The position numbers and the translations under genes are program-made. 64,000 nucleotides of DNA, from NCBI GenBank assembly GCA_026545225.1, contig CM048845.1, positions 61,632,033 to 61,696,032 of the forward strand. Direction: 5' to 3'. The notes beneath the pieces were generated by a model. It was given only the letters and a program-made list of their open reading frames with translations. It did not search any database and was not told the DNA's origin. Of this stretch, positions 1-11,733 are shown in pieces (position 1 is the first letter of the stretch; each line of letters begins with the position of its first letter). The DNA comes from Cornus controversa. Lineage: Eukaryota > Streptophyta > Magnoliopsida > Cornales > Cornaceae.

Positions 1-762
1 GTTTCAACCCCTAGCCATGTAAACTTGTTCATCTTTGTAGCTCTTGGGATTTGTAATTAAATGTTGATTATTTAGCCTAGTGATTATGTACACAAATACA
101 TCTCTTATATATATTCATTTGATATGAAATTTATTCTTGTCTTAGAGTAGATTTTGTCACTTGAATGCACAACATTTGTATATTCCACAAGAAGTGCGAA
201 TGATGGCTAGATAATGGTGTTTAAATGAATGTGTGATGTTAGTTTGTATAGACCATGCCAAGACAAGGTAGTTTGGATGCATGTAGTGTTCACTTAGAGA
301 GTAGAGTAATTAGGTAGTTAGTTAGGTTGAAGAGCTATGCTTATTGAAGATGGATTATGATAGGTTAGCACACACATTGATCTTTTGATATGTCATTGAG
401 GTCACAAGCCTAATGACATTGTTAGACATTTAATTAATGAATCCCATGCTTGCTACACTTATGAACATGTGAATGGCTAGTGGTGGAAACTAACCCTAGT
501 TCTCTCTCCCAACTTTAAACTCTTTACTTTTCTTGTCATTTCATTCATGCAATAGTTTATAAACACAAATTCAAAAATCTGTTTTTCGAATTAAAGTAGA
601 ATTAATCTTCCTTTAAGACAATTGCGACTAGTCCTCGTGGGATCGATACCCTCTATATAGAACCTTATCTACAAAGATTCGTGCTCTTGCGAGTGGTTAA
701 ATTATATTTTGATAAAAAGGGCAAAATTAAGCTTACAATATAATTTAGTTCCGACCACATCA
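1..762 (+). mobile_element. 3' part of an Athila-like LTR (window edge)
   Basis: This stretch is the reverse complement of the distal half of the LTR at 39096-40530, alignable by eye from the segment that begins in GTTTCAACCCC through the conserved GGGATCGATACCCTCTA and AAAAGGGCAAAATTAAGC blocks to the terminal CCACATCA. The copy at 39096 continues into a tRNA-Asp primer-binding site, but here the LTR end runs into CACCATCACCACCC with no primer site. I therefore read it as the 3' LTR of a plus-strand element lying mostly left of the window, or as a solo LTR. The 5' half of the LTR is outside the window, so no target duplication can be checked. Confidence 0.75.
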
Positions 763-1101
763 CACCATCACCACCCTGTGGCAGTAGCAACCACCCAAAC
801 ACCACCACCACCACAACATGCAAGAGAACAACCACCATTCCCACCACACAACTAAATTACTGTTCATCATCTTCTTCACAAAATCTCAAATCTTGTTCAT
901 CTAAACAACAGAAGACCAACCCAACCACCACCATTGACCGCCAACGCCACAACCACTCTTTGCCAAAGACCAACCCAACTGTCACCATTTGCAAGTAAAA
1001 TCCCCATAGCCACCACTAACAAAGTCACCTCTTGGAGCCCTAATTTGAGTTTGCAATTTTAAAACCCTAATTTGATTATCCAAAATCCCTATAGCCACCA
1101 C
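763..1101. other. non-coding spacer, CCA/CCAAC-rich
   Basis: The stretch is rich in CCA and CAAC triplets (CACCACCACC, CCAACCCAACC). Open frames here are by-products of that low complexity. No gene or element boundary is recognised apart from the LTR end on its left. Confidence 0.5.
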
Positions 1102-1420
1102 CGACGTTTGTTTTAAGTACCAATTATCGGACAAAGATCTCGACACGTTGATATCAGTCACCAATGAAGACAATATCGACTACATGATGCATGAGTACGA
1201 TCAGTTATATCGGGCTTCGATGAAGCTAGCAAGGCTGAGATTATTTCTCTTCTCGATGAATACAATGGCAGTGACGCCGTCTAGTTTTGGATTGAATGAG
1301 GGGAAGTCAGATCAGGAGCAGTATGTGGATGCTTTGAATTCTATTTTGGTGCAATCGTCAATACCGCCATCGACGGTGGCGCCGCCTCCGAATCATAATA
1401 GCCTTATCTTCTTCTCTTAG
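1102..1420 (+). pseudogene. PB1-domain protein fragment (partial, decayed)
   Basis: The plus frame reads through residues resembling the second half of a plant PB1 (Phox/Bem1, octicosapeptide) domain: KYQLSDKDLDTLISVTNED, then IDYMMHEYDQLY, then the basic LARLRLFLF segment and the downstream GKSDQEQYVDALNS motif. In plant PB1 proteins the order is LKYQLP-EDLDALISVTNDEDL, a two- to four-hydrophobic-residue linker and then ARLRLFLF, so order and spacing agree. The N-terminal half of the domain (the basic lysine strand) and the rest of the protein are missing. The frame is open from about 1102 to a TAG at 1420. It is probably a gene fragment carried or stranded by a transposon; there is no sign of a promoter or intron structure. 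What the parent protein does cannot be told from this piece. Confidence 0.6.
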
Positions 1421-2440
1421 TCGATTTTCACATTCCTAGAACTCAGCTATTTTTTCTAGAGATACAAATCCCAAATCATCACTATGATTCTCTCTCTAAA
1501 ACTACCATTTTCTCTCTCCTCATTTTCATGTATTCCATTTTTGTCACGTTCTTTCTTCCTCTCACCAATACTGGGCTCCAAACCCTAACTTTTAATCACT
1601 CACCTAGACTGTTGTGTTTCGTCTCTATGGCCACTACACTAGCTTTTCTTTAACAGTTCAATTCTCTGGTAAAGATGATTGATCAAAAGGTTCGACGTTT
1701 CGCACTTTCATTTCTAAATTTGTCAAATTTTGGGCTCTGTTTTTGTTAAATAGAAAATTTTGGAGAAAACGAAATTAATGTTAAATCTTTCTCTTTTTTC
1801 ACCTAATTATAGAAGGGCATTTTGGGCATTTTTTGGCTACTATTTGTATATGATGTAAGCAATCTCACTATTGACAATGACATGAGGGATTAAAGTGATA
1901 TATAATTTCAAACCTCAGGGGTATAAAAGTTGATACACAAACGTGGGAGGATCAAATTGACATATGGATAAACCTCAGGAGGTCAAATTGTAATTTGCCA
2001 TTCTTCTTTTATATATGATCGTAGAAGACATGGGCATCTGTCTCAAACAGGGAGGACCTGCATGTAATTTTTTAAAACTAAGGAATGATATTTTTAATTT
2101 AGCATATTATAGGAGAGGTCAATGTAATTATCCCTTATTTTTAATATACTTAGTAATTACTTACTTAAATTGCCACACACGGTGGACTTTAAATTATCTA
2201 ACTTGGCCTTTATTTAAATGGTAATTTGTACTATTGTTTTGCATTTTAAACATTTAATTAAGGGAGGCGATATTCGCACTCCACTTTTCTACTATTGTAC
2301 TTCATTGTCTTTTTCTTTTAAATAAAATGACAAGATGATCCTTAAACTCATTAATGCATCATCTCTAATTTAATTTATAATATCATAACTACCCTTTAAA
2401 CTATCCAACTCTTTTTACTTCGTTTAATGCTTTTTTTTGG
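1421..2440. other. AT-rich intergenic sequence
   Basis: No gene is recognised. Around 1880-2000 the text carries the 'aacctcagggg...aaacctcaggaggtcaaattg' type of interspersed repeat that is common in plant intergenic DNA and resembles, without matching closely, the sequence at 5607-5790. Confidence 0.4.
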
Positions 2441-2845
2441 TTCCCGCTAAAAGAGAACTTTTTATTGAGTATTTTTTTTTTATCCAGACAAAAGAAATAA
2501 TTTATTCAAAAGAGATAACTTTTTTTTTTGGTCATGTCAGAAAGATAATTAATACTCTATTTTTATTTTTTTTTGGATTTTGTCAAAATTAAGAGATAAT
2601 TCATTCAATAGAGAGAACTTTTTTTTTTTGCATGCCACATTTTTTCCCAATGCTGTCAAAGGAGAAAATTTGTTCAACAGAGATAACTTATTTTTGGATT
2701 TTTTTTTTTTGTGTACCATTCTTATTTTTTTCTATTTCTCTCAAAAGAAATAATTTAGTTAACAGAGATAACATTTTTTTTAGTATTGTTTTCTGTCAAA
2801 AGATAATTTATTCAACAAATATAACATTTTTTTGAGTCCTTTATT
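2441..2845 (+). repeat. diverged T-rich tandem repeat
   Basis: At least five diverged units follow the pattern GTCAAAAGAGATAATTTATTCAA, then CAGAGATAACT, then a run of eight to twelve T. The period is roughly 65-90 bp because the T runs vary in length. No coding function is apparent. Confidence 0.55.
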
Positions 2846-2936
2846 TTTTTTACGCATTATACTCTTTTTTTATCCTATAGAGAAAAAAAAAATTGGGTCC
2901 TTTTTTTTCGTTCCTATAAAATCCCCTCCCCATAGT

Positions 2937-3965
2937 TTAAAAAATGTGCAAAAAATTTTCTTCATGTTCACTTTGTATTCTTATAATTTGTATTTTGTTC
3001 AAATCAATTCTTCTGACCTAAAAAACACATTTGAAATTTTAATTTTACCCTTCTACTTAATTTCTTAATATTTCCAACAATAACAATTTTATTATTTTTA
3101 TATACTTTTTTTAAAATATTAATTTAATTATAAATTAAATATTCTTGTTTTATTATCATTTCATGGCCGAGCCAAAAAAAAAATTTTCTTCATTAGTTTT
3201 TTAAATATATATATTTTTGCATTGTTTAAAAAAATGGCTTTTTTTTTAGCAGTGATTTTTTTTTATTTTAAAAATGTTGTTTTTCAAAAATGTTGTTTTT
3301 TTTTTTTCACTTCTACAACTTATGTATAACTCCTTCCTATCATTGCAACAATGATCTAATTTATTTTTCATGACATTAAAACAATGATATGTTAGTCGAA
3401 GAGCCAATTTTAGCAGCAAAATGCTGTGCCAAATGACAATTAGGTCTTTGTCGAATAGGGTTTAAGAAGAAAGAGGTGAAATAATTTTAAATGAAATTTG
3501 ATATAAAATTTTAATAACTCAATCTTTACATGTGTTTTGTGTATGTGGGATGGAAGAATTCCATGTGTTTAGTGGTGAATTATGGGGTGATGTAGCAGAC
3601 CGACACCACAGTCATCGACAAAGAAATAAAAAAAAAAATCTTCATTGTTAAAAAAATATATATATTTGGCATTGTTATTAAAAAAGACATTTTTTTAAAA
3701 ACAATGCAAAAAAAAAAATTTAAACTAATGAAGAATTTATTTTGGCTCGGCCACTAAATGATAATAAAAAAATAATATTTAATTTATAATTAAATTAATT
3801 TTTTAAAAGAAGAATAAAATTGCTATTATTGGAAATATTGGTAGAAGGAAAAAATTAGAACTTCAAAAGTATTTTTATCTCAGAAGAGTTAATTTACACA
3901 AAATACAAACTACAGCAATGCAAAGTTAAAATAAAAATAAAATTGCGCATTTTTAAAATTATAAG
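2937..3965. repeat. long inverted repeat (fold-back element)
   Basis: The left arm (about 2940-3290) is matched in reverse complement by about 3640-3965. The clearest paired blocks are GGCCGAGCC with the following AATGAAGAA text (3164-3205 against 3722-3755), AATATTTCCAACAATA against TATTATTGGAAATATT, and ACAAAATACAAA near the outer end. The arms are AT-rich and about 300 bp long, separated by about 350 bp. Candidates are a fold-back or Mutator-like non-autonomous element, or two copies of one MITE in opposite orientation. I could not define exact ends or a target duplication. Confidence 0.6.
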
Positions 3966-5159
3966 AAATATTATGCACTTTACCCTCTTATAAACATTTG
4001 AAACTGTAACCCTATTTTTATAAAAGAATCTATGGTAAGTTGAAAGGGCTTGGGGTTTGGACCCATTTTTTATTCGTTTTGATTCATATTCCCGCACCTG
4101 TCTCAAGTGCAGTCCTACTTTATTGATGGTATTCGGCTTTCAGTCCAAACATTGTACTATCTGAAATGTCATATCTGAGCATATAATGATGGTTGTTTCT
4201 CTTGCAGAGATGCCCGCTTACGGAAATTAATTGGAAAAAATGTCCGCTTCTATAACTGGTAAGGATAAAATGACCAAGCAAATGTACATTTTTTGGAAAG
4301 CACGTAGAGTTACGAATTTTTGTCACTTTTTGAAGGAACCGGGAATTGCAATACAATTTGACTTTATTATTATTATTATTATTTTTTTTTTTTGTAAACT
4401 TATTTCCTATGTTTTAAAATTTTTGAAATTATTTAAAGTTTCAACTTTTTAAAAGAACAAACATTTAAAATACTATTTTTTTTAAATTACAAAAATATTC
4501 ATTTAAAGTTAAGAAGTATAGACATGAACACGAAATACGAATACGACATGACACGAATACAACGATACATTAAATTCTAAAGAAACAAGTCACAAACACG
4601 TTTATAATATGACTATAAAATAATAATATAATATATATTTATTATTTAACAAAAAAAAAACTACATTAAAAAAATACTTCAATTCATCATCAAGCAATTA
4701 AGAACTAACAAATTTTTTAACAAAAATAGACAAATAGATTAAAGAATTAGACTTATTTAGTTATCTACTTATATTTAGCTTAGATTGTTAATCATAACTC
4801 GCATATAAATTTCTTTTGAAATACTAGAATATATATCATTGCTACCAAGTGTTTGATTAGCAATGAATATCCGTCACCAAAGACTTTTAGCCAATGCTAT
4901 ATAATCTAGGAAGCATAGATACGGGTACGAATACAGGACATAAGTATGATACGATACGGGTACGGTGATACGACAGATCTCAAAAAAATAGGATATAGAT
5001 ACGACAGGATATGTTAATATAAAAATAACAAATTATATTTTTATATATACAAAAAATAGATTTATTTACATTTCTTTATAAAATATTATGATTAATAAAT
5101 AAACTAAGAGTTAAGAATCATATTGCATAATTTGCATGGATAAATTTTGTACTAAATTA

Positions 5160-5195
<36 letters not shown>

Positions 5196-5480
5196 ACACT
5201 TCTTTTTTAAATAAATGTAAACTTTTCTTAACAATTATACTATAATATTATTGTTAAAAATATGTTATAAAATATTCGAGAAGTATTAGATATATGATCG
5301 AAGTATCTTATAAGTATCGGATACGTGTTATAAATAAAAAATATATTATAAAATTATGGACACGTTTAGGAAGTATCGGACACTTGTCCACAACTATTCG
5401 AGAAGTATCGATATCTGATATGTATCCGATAAAGATACGTTACTCTTGTAGAAGTATTCGTGCTATCTAGTATATAACAT
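3966..5480. other. AT-rich spacer with degenerate GTATCGGATACG repeats
   Basis: From about 4520 to 5470 the sequence repeats diverged words such as ATACGGGTACG, AAGTATCGGA and GATACGTG with irregular spacing, a recognisable plant intergenic repeat. It includes a perfect TA dinucleotide run at about 5162-5193. No open frame of interest is present. Confidence 0.45.
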
Positions 5481-5565
5481 TTCCATTCTCAAAAAGAGGG
5501 GAAGGGAGGGAAGGGTTCCACCCTAAACGTGGGTGAGTACTTGTTAGATAAAACATAAAACATAA

Positions 5566-5568
5566 AAC

Positions 5569-5606
<38 letters not shown>
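5566..5606. repeat. (AAT)n microsatellite
   Basis: About thirteen uninterrupted AAT triplets. Confidence 0.9.
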
Positions 5607-6414
5607 TAGGGATAATATCTTTGACCTCTTCTGAGGTATGTCAATATCCCTCGAACTTTCCCTTTACATTTCATAATTCCACTTATCTTTCCTATCAGTG
5701 AAGACCGTCCAACTAAATAATGGTATGGTGTGATTTTACCGTTATGTCCATCAACTATATATTAATATAAATAAAAAAAATCTTTAGCTAAAATGAAAAG
5801 ACTAAAATGTCCCTTTCTCTTTTATTGAACCAATCCAAACATGCAAGTCATTTTCTGTGATACCATATAGAGAGAGAGGCAAAGACACAGTGATACCATG
5901 TAGAGAGAGAAAGAGGCAAACACACAGAGAGATTAAACCATGTCATCACTTGTTCTTTTACCATTGAATTGAATCTAGATGAAGTCTTTTATGTCCTCCT
6001 TGACCCACCCGAAACACAAACTCTTCAGTAATTCCACAATTTCGATCCTCGAAAATTCTCCATCCGATGAGCTATCTATGTCAAATTTCGGGTAATATAA
6101 CGACAAGGCATTATATCTTTCCATTCCCAGTATAGTGTTCATTATGTTGGCTTAAAAATACATATACATACATATGGACTTCTGCTTCTTCTCCAACACC
6201 AGACTCCAAAACTATCGTCAGAAATTACTTCTCGTGGGTGTTCCAAGGTTTGATCGTGAAAGGCTTTCTCTCGCCAGAATGCTGAGCCTTTGATTACATT
6301 GATCCAAAACAAAATGAAACCGTTGAAATTTATGCAATTGAGGCCTTATGTTCTGTTCCACGCAACAGAAGTGATATTAGGGTCAGTTAGGAAACTCTTA
6401 ATGGATTGAGGAAT
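5607..6414. other. unrecognised sequence flanking the Tat element
   Basis: The start (TTAGGGATAATATCTT and following) matches, in opposite orientation, the end of the block at about 20640-20885, so both look like copies of one short interspersed repeat. The remainder up to the insertion site contains a direct duplication of GTGATACCATRTAGAGAGAGA (5855 and 5889). It has some codon-like stretches but no frame I can assign. Confidence 0.4.
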
Positions 6415-6419
6415 GTAGT

Positions 6420-7613
6420 TGTTTGCAGTAGGTTCTGTTAAACTGAAGTCAAACTTTCCACGATGATGGTTGCCAGAAAACGGGTCCCGGTGGGAGTCCA
6501 AGCTGTCACAGAGGAGCCCACTGTTCTATGTGGATTGTAAGAAGAGGGGAGGGATTTGATAGGAAAAAGAGGAAATCTGGGGTTGTATAAGGAAAAGGTT
6601 CTTTTTGTCCTGTCCCTCTGTCCCGATCCCGGTTCTCTACATTTCTCTCATTATTTATAGGCAAAAAGTCTTTCCTCACCAATGGTCGAGGTTTTGCGGT
6701 GCTAAATATCTGTGGTAAATATCTGTGGGTCAAGGGTTGAGATTATACTTGTCAGAAAAGGGTATTCGCTCACCTCACCTGGTTATCTTCTTTCCTATGT
6801 GACAGGCCAATCCATGATGCAAGGTCCTCATCCTAGCTAGAAATGAGGTCCGTCACGGATTTAGCGTACCTTGGACTCCAGCCTCCGAACCCAAGCCCTT
6901 GGTTCCCATAAGGCAGTGATCCGAGCTCTTACCCCCCATAGGAGTGCGGAGTGCCACGAGGTTTATCCGTAGGGAGGAGCTCCTCGAAAAAAGAGGTTTA
7001 TCCGTAGAGAGGAACTCCTCGTAAAAATGGAGGTTGATCCGTAGAGAGGACCTCCGCGAGGTTTTATCCGTAGAGAGGAGTGCCTCCCCGCTTTGGGGGA
7101 AATTGATCCGGAGAGAGGATTTCCCGTGATGTTTATCCGTAGAGAGGAACTCATCACCATCCGAGCTGTATCCAAATGAAAGGATAGAGACTCGTTTGAG
7201 GTTTATCCGTAGAGAGGAACTCCTCGCAAGGCTTTATCCGTAGAGAGGAGTGCCTCCTTGCAAAATGGAGGTTGATCCATAGAGAGGACCTCCGTGACAT
7301 GTCATTAGCAGAGAACAACTTGCCCAAGAAAAACAATCACCCCTCTGAGGCGTGCCCTTCACAATAAGGGAAGGAGCTCGAAGGTAAATTTCTCTTACCG
7401 GAGGAGCTCGATTAAAATCCTCTATCCGAAGAGGGGCTTGATGGAGACTCTCTCTCCTCGGAGGAGCTCGATTAAAATAGGAGAAAAGTCAAAGTGGGAC
7501 CGTTGCCACCTGGAATGGCTGAAGGAGCTCGAAATGGAGGAAAAGTCAAAGTGGGCCCTGCCACGTGGACCCACGTGAAAGACCCTAAATGGCCTGAGTG
7601 GCCCATACCAACA
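6420..7613 (-). repeat. Tat 3' LTR
   Basis: The 3' LTR in minus orientation. Positions 6950-7320 hold about nine imperfect tandem units of the type GGTTTATCCGTAGAGAGGA followed by CTCCTCG, about 30-40 bp each, and 7370-7530 holds repeated GGAGCTCGA words. The same arrays are present in the 5' LTR. Confidence 0.93.
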
Positions 7614-7626
7614 ATTAGCCCCCTTG
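7614..7626 (-). other. Tat polypurine tract
   Basis: On the minus strand CAAGGGGGCTAAT directly precedes the TGTTGG start of the 3' LTR, the position expected for the plus-strand DNA primer. Confidence 0.8.
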
Positions 7627-7896
7627 TGCGAGGTCCTAGATGTAGGTCCTCGTACACAACTCGGAATGCGAGCTCGAACCCCTTTCTGCAAAAGTATCAT
7701 GTGTAACTATCTCGAGGTGTCCCCTCGACTTCCTCGAAAACTGTAAAGTCGCCGACCTTTCAAATCGTCATTAATGACTGACAATGATTCAGGCCACCTT
7801 TTGGCGCTTCGTATTTCGTGCTTTGCGACGGTTCAACGCCTCGGATTTTGGAGCCTTGCGTCGCTTCGGTGTCCTGTCGATCAAAATTCTCCCTAC

Positions 7897-7903
7897 TATA
7901 AAT
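7897..7903 (+). promoter_or_regulatory. TATA box of the antisense accessory gene
   Basis: TATAAAT followed by GGGGGA lies 117 bp upstream of the ATG at 8020, in the 406-bp stretch between the LTR end and the gene. It is the best promoter candidate for the plus-strand gene, which is transcribed against the retrotransposon. Confidence 0.5.
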
Positions 7904-8019
7904 GGGGGACTTAGAAAATTTTCATTTTCCACATTTCTCTTGCCTTGCATCTCTAAGTTTCCAGAGCAGACTTTGAATTTTTATTGCAATTCCCCTCTGC
8001 TTCCGAACTCATTCAAGAC

Positions 8020-10312
8020 ATGTCGAAGGCTAGCTCTCATGATGTCCCCGAGGTACCCCCTCTCGAAGAATGGAGAACAGCCCCCTTCTTTGGCTCTGAA
8101 GACCTTTTCTGGGAACAAACCAAGTCCCTATCTGACACCAACGAGCTGGTGGGCGAGCCCCTCACCATAGACTCAGGGCCTCCGGTTATGGAAGGCCCTC
8201 GACTTCCCTCCGATTCCATCATTCGACTTAGGATCGAGCGAGGAGATTTTCCTTACTCATTTTTGTACCTCCCCATTCCCACCACTGCTTGCATAGGGTG
8301 GGAAGAATGGACAGATTTCATCTTCTCCATCCCTGCCTATGAAACACGCTTAAAGAACGCAGGGATCTTCGAGGCCATTGCAGGCACTCGAAGCCTTACG
8401 ATAAACAGAGATACAGTGGGTCTCCAGGTCCTTCTCTCGAGGTGGAGCACTCACTCTCATACTTTTGTCACCTCTTGGGGTGAATTTGCTCCTACCCTCG
8501 AAGATGTTAACGTTCTCATGAGGCTTAACATTTTTGGCACGACTGACCCCTCAACCTGGACTTTCTCCGAGGTCGAGGAGAGACGTGTGGCCGCTCTTCG
8601 AGCGGAAATCCAAGCTGCCGGTAAGTTGGCAACTCGCTTCAACAAGAAAGGCGAGGTGGTTCATGAGTCCCCACCTGAAACTGGAGGGAAATGCACTTGG
8701 GTTTCTCTGCTCCGTCATTTCTTTAGAGACTTTTCTCACAATGATACGAGCAAATGGGTGTCTGGGCCTCAGAGTGAAAGTCCTTTACGTTTGGCAGCCT
8801 ACATCCTTTCTTGGCTGTCTCGCTCTGTTTTCCCAGGACCTCCTGAAGACACTCCGAGCCCTGACCTTGTCCCGCTCGCGGTGAAACTCGCTCGAGGAGT
8901 GCACCTTCCTCTTACCCCTCTATTCTTGGGCACCCTCTACCATGCCTTAGACAACTTTCATACATGCCACGAGCAGAGTATGGCCAGGCTTCATGTTGCT
9001 TGGTTTGGTTCAGTCACCTTCCTCCAAATGTTCATGTATGAACATTTCCCCCCGTACGCCCCTCGAATGAACCCTGGAAGTGGTGGCCATCGCTCGGCTA
9101 GGTGGAATAAAGTAGCCACTCCTCAGAAGAAATTTTCACAATTTATTGACAACGAGCGCCACTTCAGAGCTCGAGTTATCACTGGTCCTCCCCCGCCTTT
9201 TTACAGCCTAACAGTTGGCCAAGTTTTTAGAGGAACTGACCTGTATTCCAATGCGGCCCTTACCAATCTAGCATTCATTGTGCCAGGGTACCTACCAGGC
9301 TTCGCCTCTCCAGAAGCAACAATTAGCACCATTTACCGCCCTGACCGGGTAGCTCGCCAATTTGGCTATGATCAGACTATCCCCAGGGGCCATAATGCAT
9401 TTGAGGTCCAAAACTTCTCATCTGCCATAGCTCGGTTCTTAGAACCTCAAGTCGAGCTCTTGGTACGCAATCGAACGGAATTGGTGGTGCCCTCAAGTAC
9501 GAGGAGAGGACTATGGGCAGTGGGATCGAGGGCCTACTGGCGAGGCGTGCTAGACAGATTCCAAATCTTCATTACCAGTGAGGTTCCTCAGCGCCCAGTT
9601 CCTGTTTTGCAAAGGAATTCTATCTTCCGCAATAGGGCGGATCCAACTTCTCGAGGGCATCTATGCACAACTCAAGGGCTCTTGCCTTTGGGCCACACTT
9701 CCTCTCAGCCAGACATAAACACAAGTGCTCCCACTAATGTGGTTATTCCGAGAAGCTCCGTGCCGCCAAAAGGCCCTGTAGCTCCTCGAGTGGGTAGGAG
9801 CAAACGAGGAGCTGAAGCCAATGTTGCCTCATTTGTCCCTGCTTCTGGACTCTCCAAGAAGGCTAAGGTAAAATAACCTCAACTAACTTTCACAAACTTC
9901 CCTTATTTTATCTGAAAACGAGTTTAAGATAAAAACTTTTTATGTTCTGACCTTTCAGGTAACTCAATCGGTCCCCCCTTTAATTGACCCCTTGGAGTCT
10001 CCTCCTCCTCCTCAAGTATCTGAAGCGATTTCAGGAGTTCAAATCCCTCCCCTCTCGAGCTTACCTCCTGAAAGTGGCCTGGAGGTGCCTCGGGATGACT
10101 TAAACACCTTGGGGGTGTTATCAAATCCTCCTGACCAAACTCTGGGCTTATTGGATGAGCTCGCTCCTATTCCGAGCGCAGGGGTGTCCGTTAGCCTTTC
10201 GAGGCATGGCAGGGGGAAAGAGCTTGCTCACGTGCAGGCGTCTCTTCGAGACGAATCAGACAGCGAGGCTAGTCCATCTCCATTAAGCCTTGGCAGAGGT
10301 AAAAGCCATTAT

Positions 10313-10360
<48 letters not shown>

Positions 10361-11445
10361 TTCCCCTTTTGCTTTCAGAAGATAGAGATGTCCCTTTTGA
10401 GGGACTTGTTGGAGACTCACTGTCACCCCGCGAAGATTCAGCTCGAGCTGAGGAACAAGGCTCTTTTCAATCTCTGGAATCAGAGGAGGACACTAATAGT
10501 AGAAGGGGTGAAAGCCCAAGCATTGAAATTCTGGGCCTCCAATCCAGGGTCACCGAGGAGGTGCCTCAGCCTCCTACTTATGATCCTCTAGCGAGCCCTC
10601 CAGCTATTCCTGCAACCACTTCGAACGCAGGCGCCACAGCCTCGCTTCCAAAGTCTCCTCCCAGGCGCCGCATTCTCCTCAGGCCTTCTGGACAACTGTT
10701 CTCCTCTGCTCCTCAAACCTTTGGGACTATTACTACTCCTCGTCCCATTGGAGCAATGGTGAGTCCCAGGTTGGGTAGGAATGTAGGTCCTCGCCCAGTT
10801 GGATTGATCTTGACGCCAAGGCCTCCCCTCACACTTTCCAGACCTTCAGCCTCAGCTTCAATTTTCATTTCTGTACCTGAAGATAATCCACCCGAGCCTA
10901 CAAATTCTCTAAGTGTTGAAGCCTCATCGGAACCATGGGGGGGTGCCCTCGTTACGCCTTCTCGTGCTCTACTCCTTGCCCAAATGAAAGCTAACCACCC
11001 GGAGACTTTTGAAGATTTGGACTCTGATGCAGAATTTTTAGTCTTTGTATATAACAAATTGTGCCGAGGAGTCTTACTTCTTCGTCAGGCTTCGTCCAAA
11101 CATCTCGACGCCTCGGATTTCGACCAACTTGATGGTATCGTTCGGGTTCTTGAACGGGCTCAAGTAAAAATAGAATGGTTGAAACAAGGGCTCGAAAAGG
11201 CAAAAAAGTACGAGCAAAGAGAAGTCGAGCTGAGGCACCTGCGTGACTTACGCGATGAACTTGGCGATAAAGAGACCCTCCTTAAGGTCAAAGAATTGAA
11301 GTTGAAAGAGCTCGAGCTAGGGGTTAGAAATTACAAAGCTGAGGTCGAGAAAGACCAAGCTGACATCCAGCAGTTGAAGCTCGACATTGATGCCGTGATG
11401 GCCAGAATGGGGCCTGCCGAGATGTCTCCTACAGACCTTCCCTAG
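8020..11445 (+). CDS. antisense three-exon plant-mobile-domain gene inside the Tat element
   Basis: Three exons join in one frame: 8020-9867, 9959-10298 and 10379-11445. The introns are GT-AG (donor AAG|GTAAAA with acceptor TTTCAG|GTAAC, and AGAG|GTAAAA with TTTCAG|AAGAT). The second intron contains a run of about 38 T. Spliced length is 3255 nt, 1084 residues. Residues about 70-480 resemble the plant mobile domain (PMD, 'aminotransferase-like'): HTFVTSWGEFAPTLEDVNVL is the recognisable core. A basic cluster SKKAK closes exon 1, the middle is Pro/Ser-rich and low complexity, and the last 100 residues form a charged coiled coil. It ends 289 bp from the pol stop, convergent with pol. Extra ORFs, including antisense ones, are known in Tat elements; their function is not established. 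The first ATG of the frame is used; TTG at 7984 was not. Confidence 0.75.
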
Positions 11446-11733
11446 TCTAATGTACTCAGTTTTTTTTTAAGCAATACAAGCTCATTTGTAGACAAACCTT
11501 TGATTTTCAATACAGCAAGATTTCCTTTTACTATTTGTGCATATCCATATTGCTTTCAGTACACGAACCTATTTATGCAACATTCGCTATTCAACTCATG
11601 AGCTCAAAGCACAAACATTGCACTATCATTGGAAGGTACAAAAGTTTACATAACTTCTCTTTTAAAACTCAAAATTCCAACAACAAAAGGAACTAATGCA
11701 CTACATAGATCAAGCCAAGGCAACTTTATCATT
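11446..11733. other. convergent gap between accessory gene and pol
   Basis: 288 bp, AT-rich, holding the 3' ends of two convergent transcription units. No hairpin or gene is recognised. Confidence 0.5.

Noticed and set aside
665..1173. Small minus-strand frames near the left edge
   Set aside because: Shadows of CCA/TGG low-complexity sequence and of the LTR.
7154..7336. Repetitive small frames in the Tat LTRs
   Set aside because: By-products of the GGTTTATCCGTAGAGAGGA tandem array, present identically in both LTRs.
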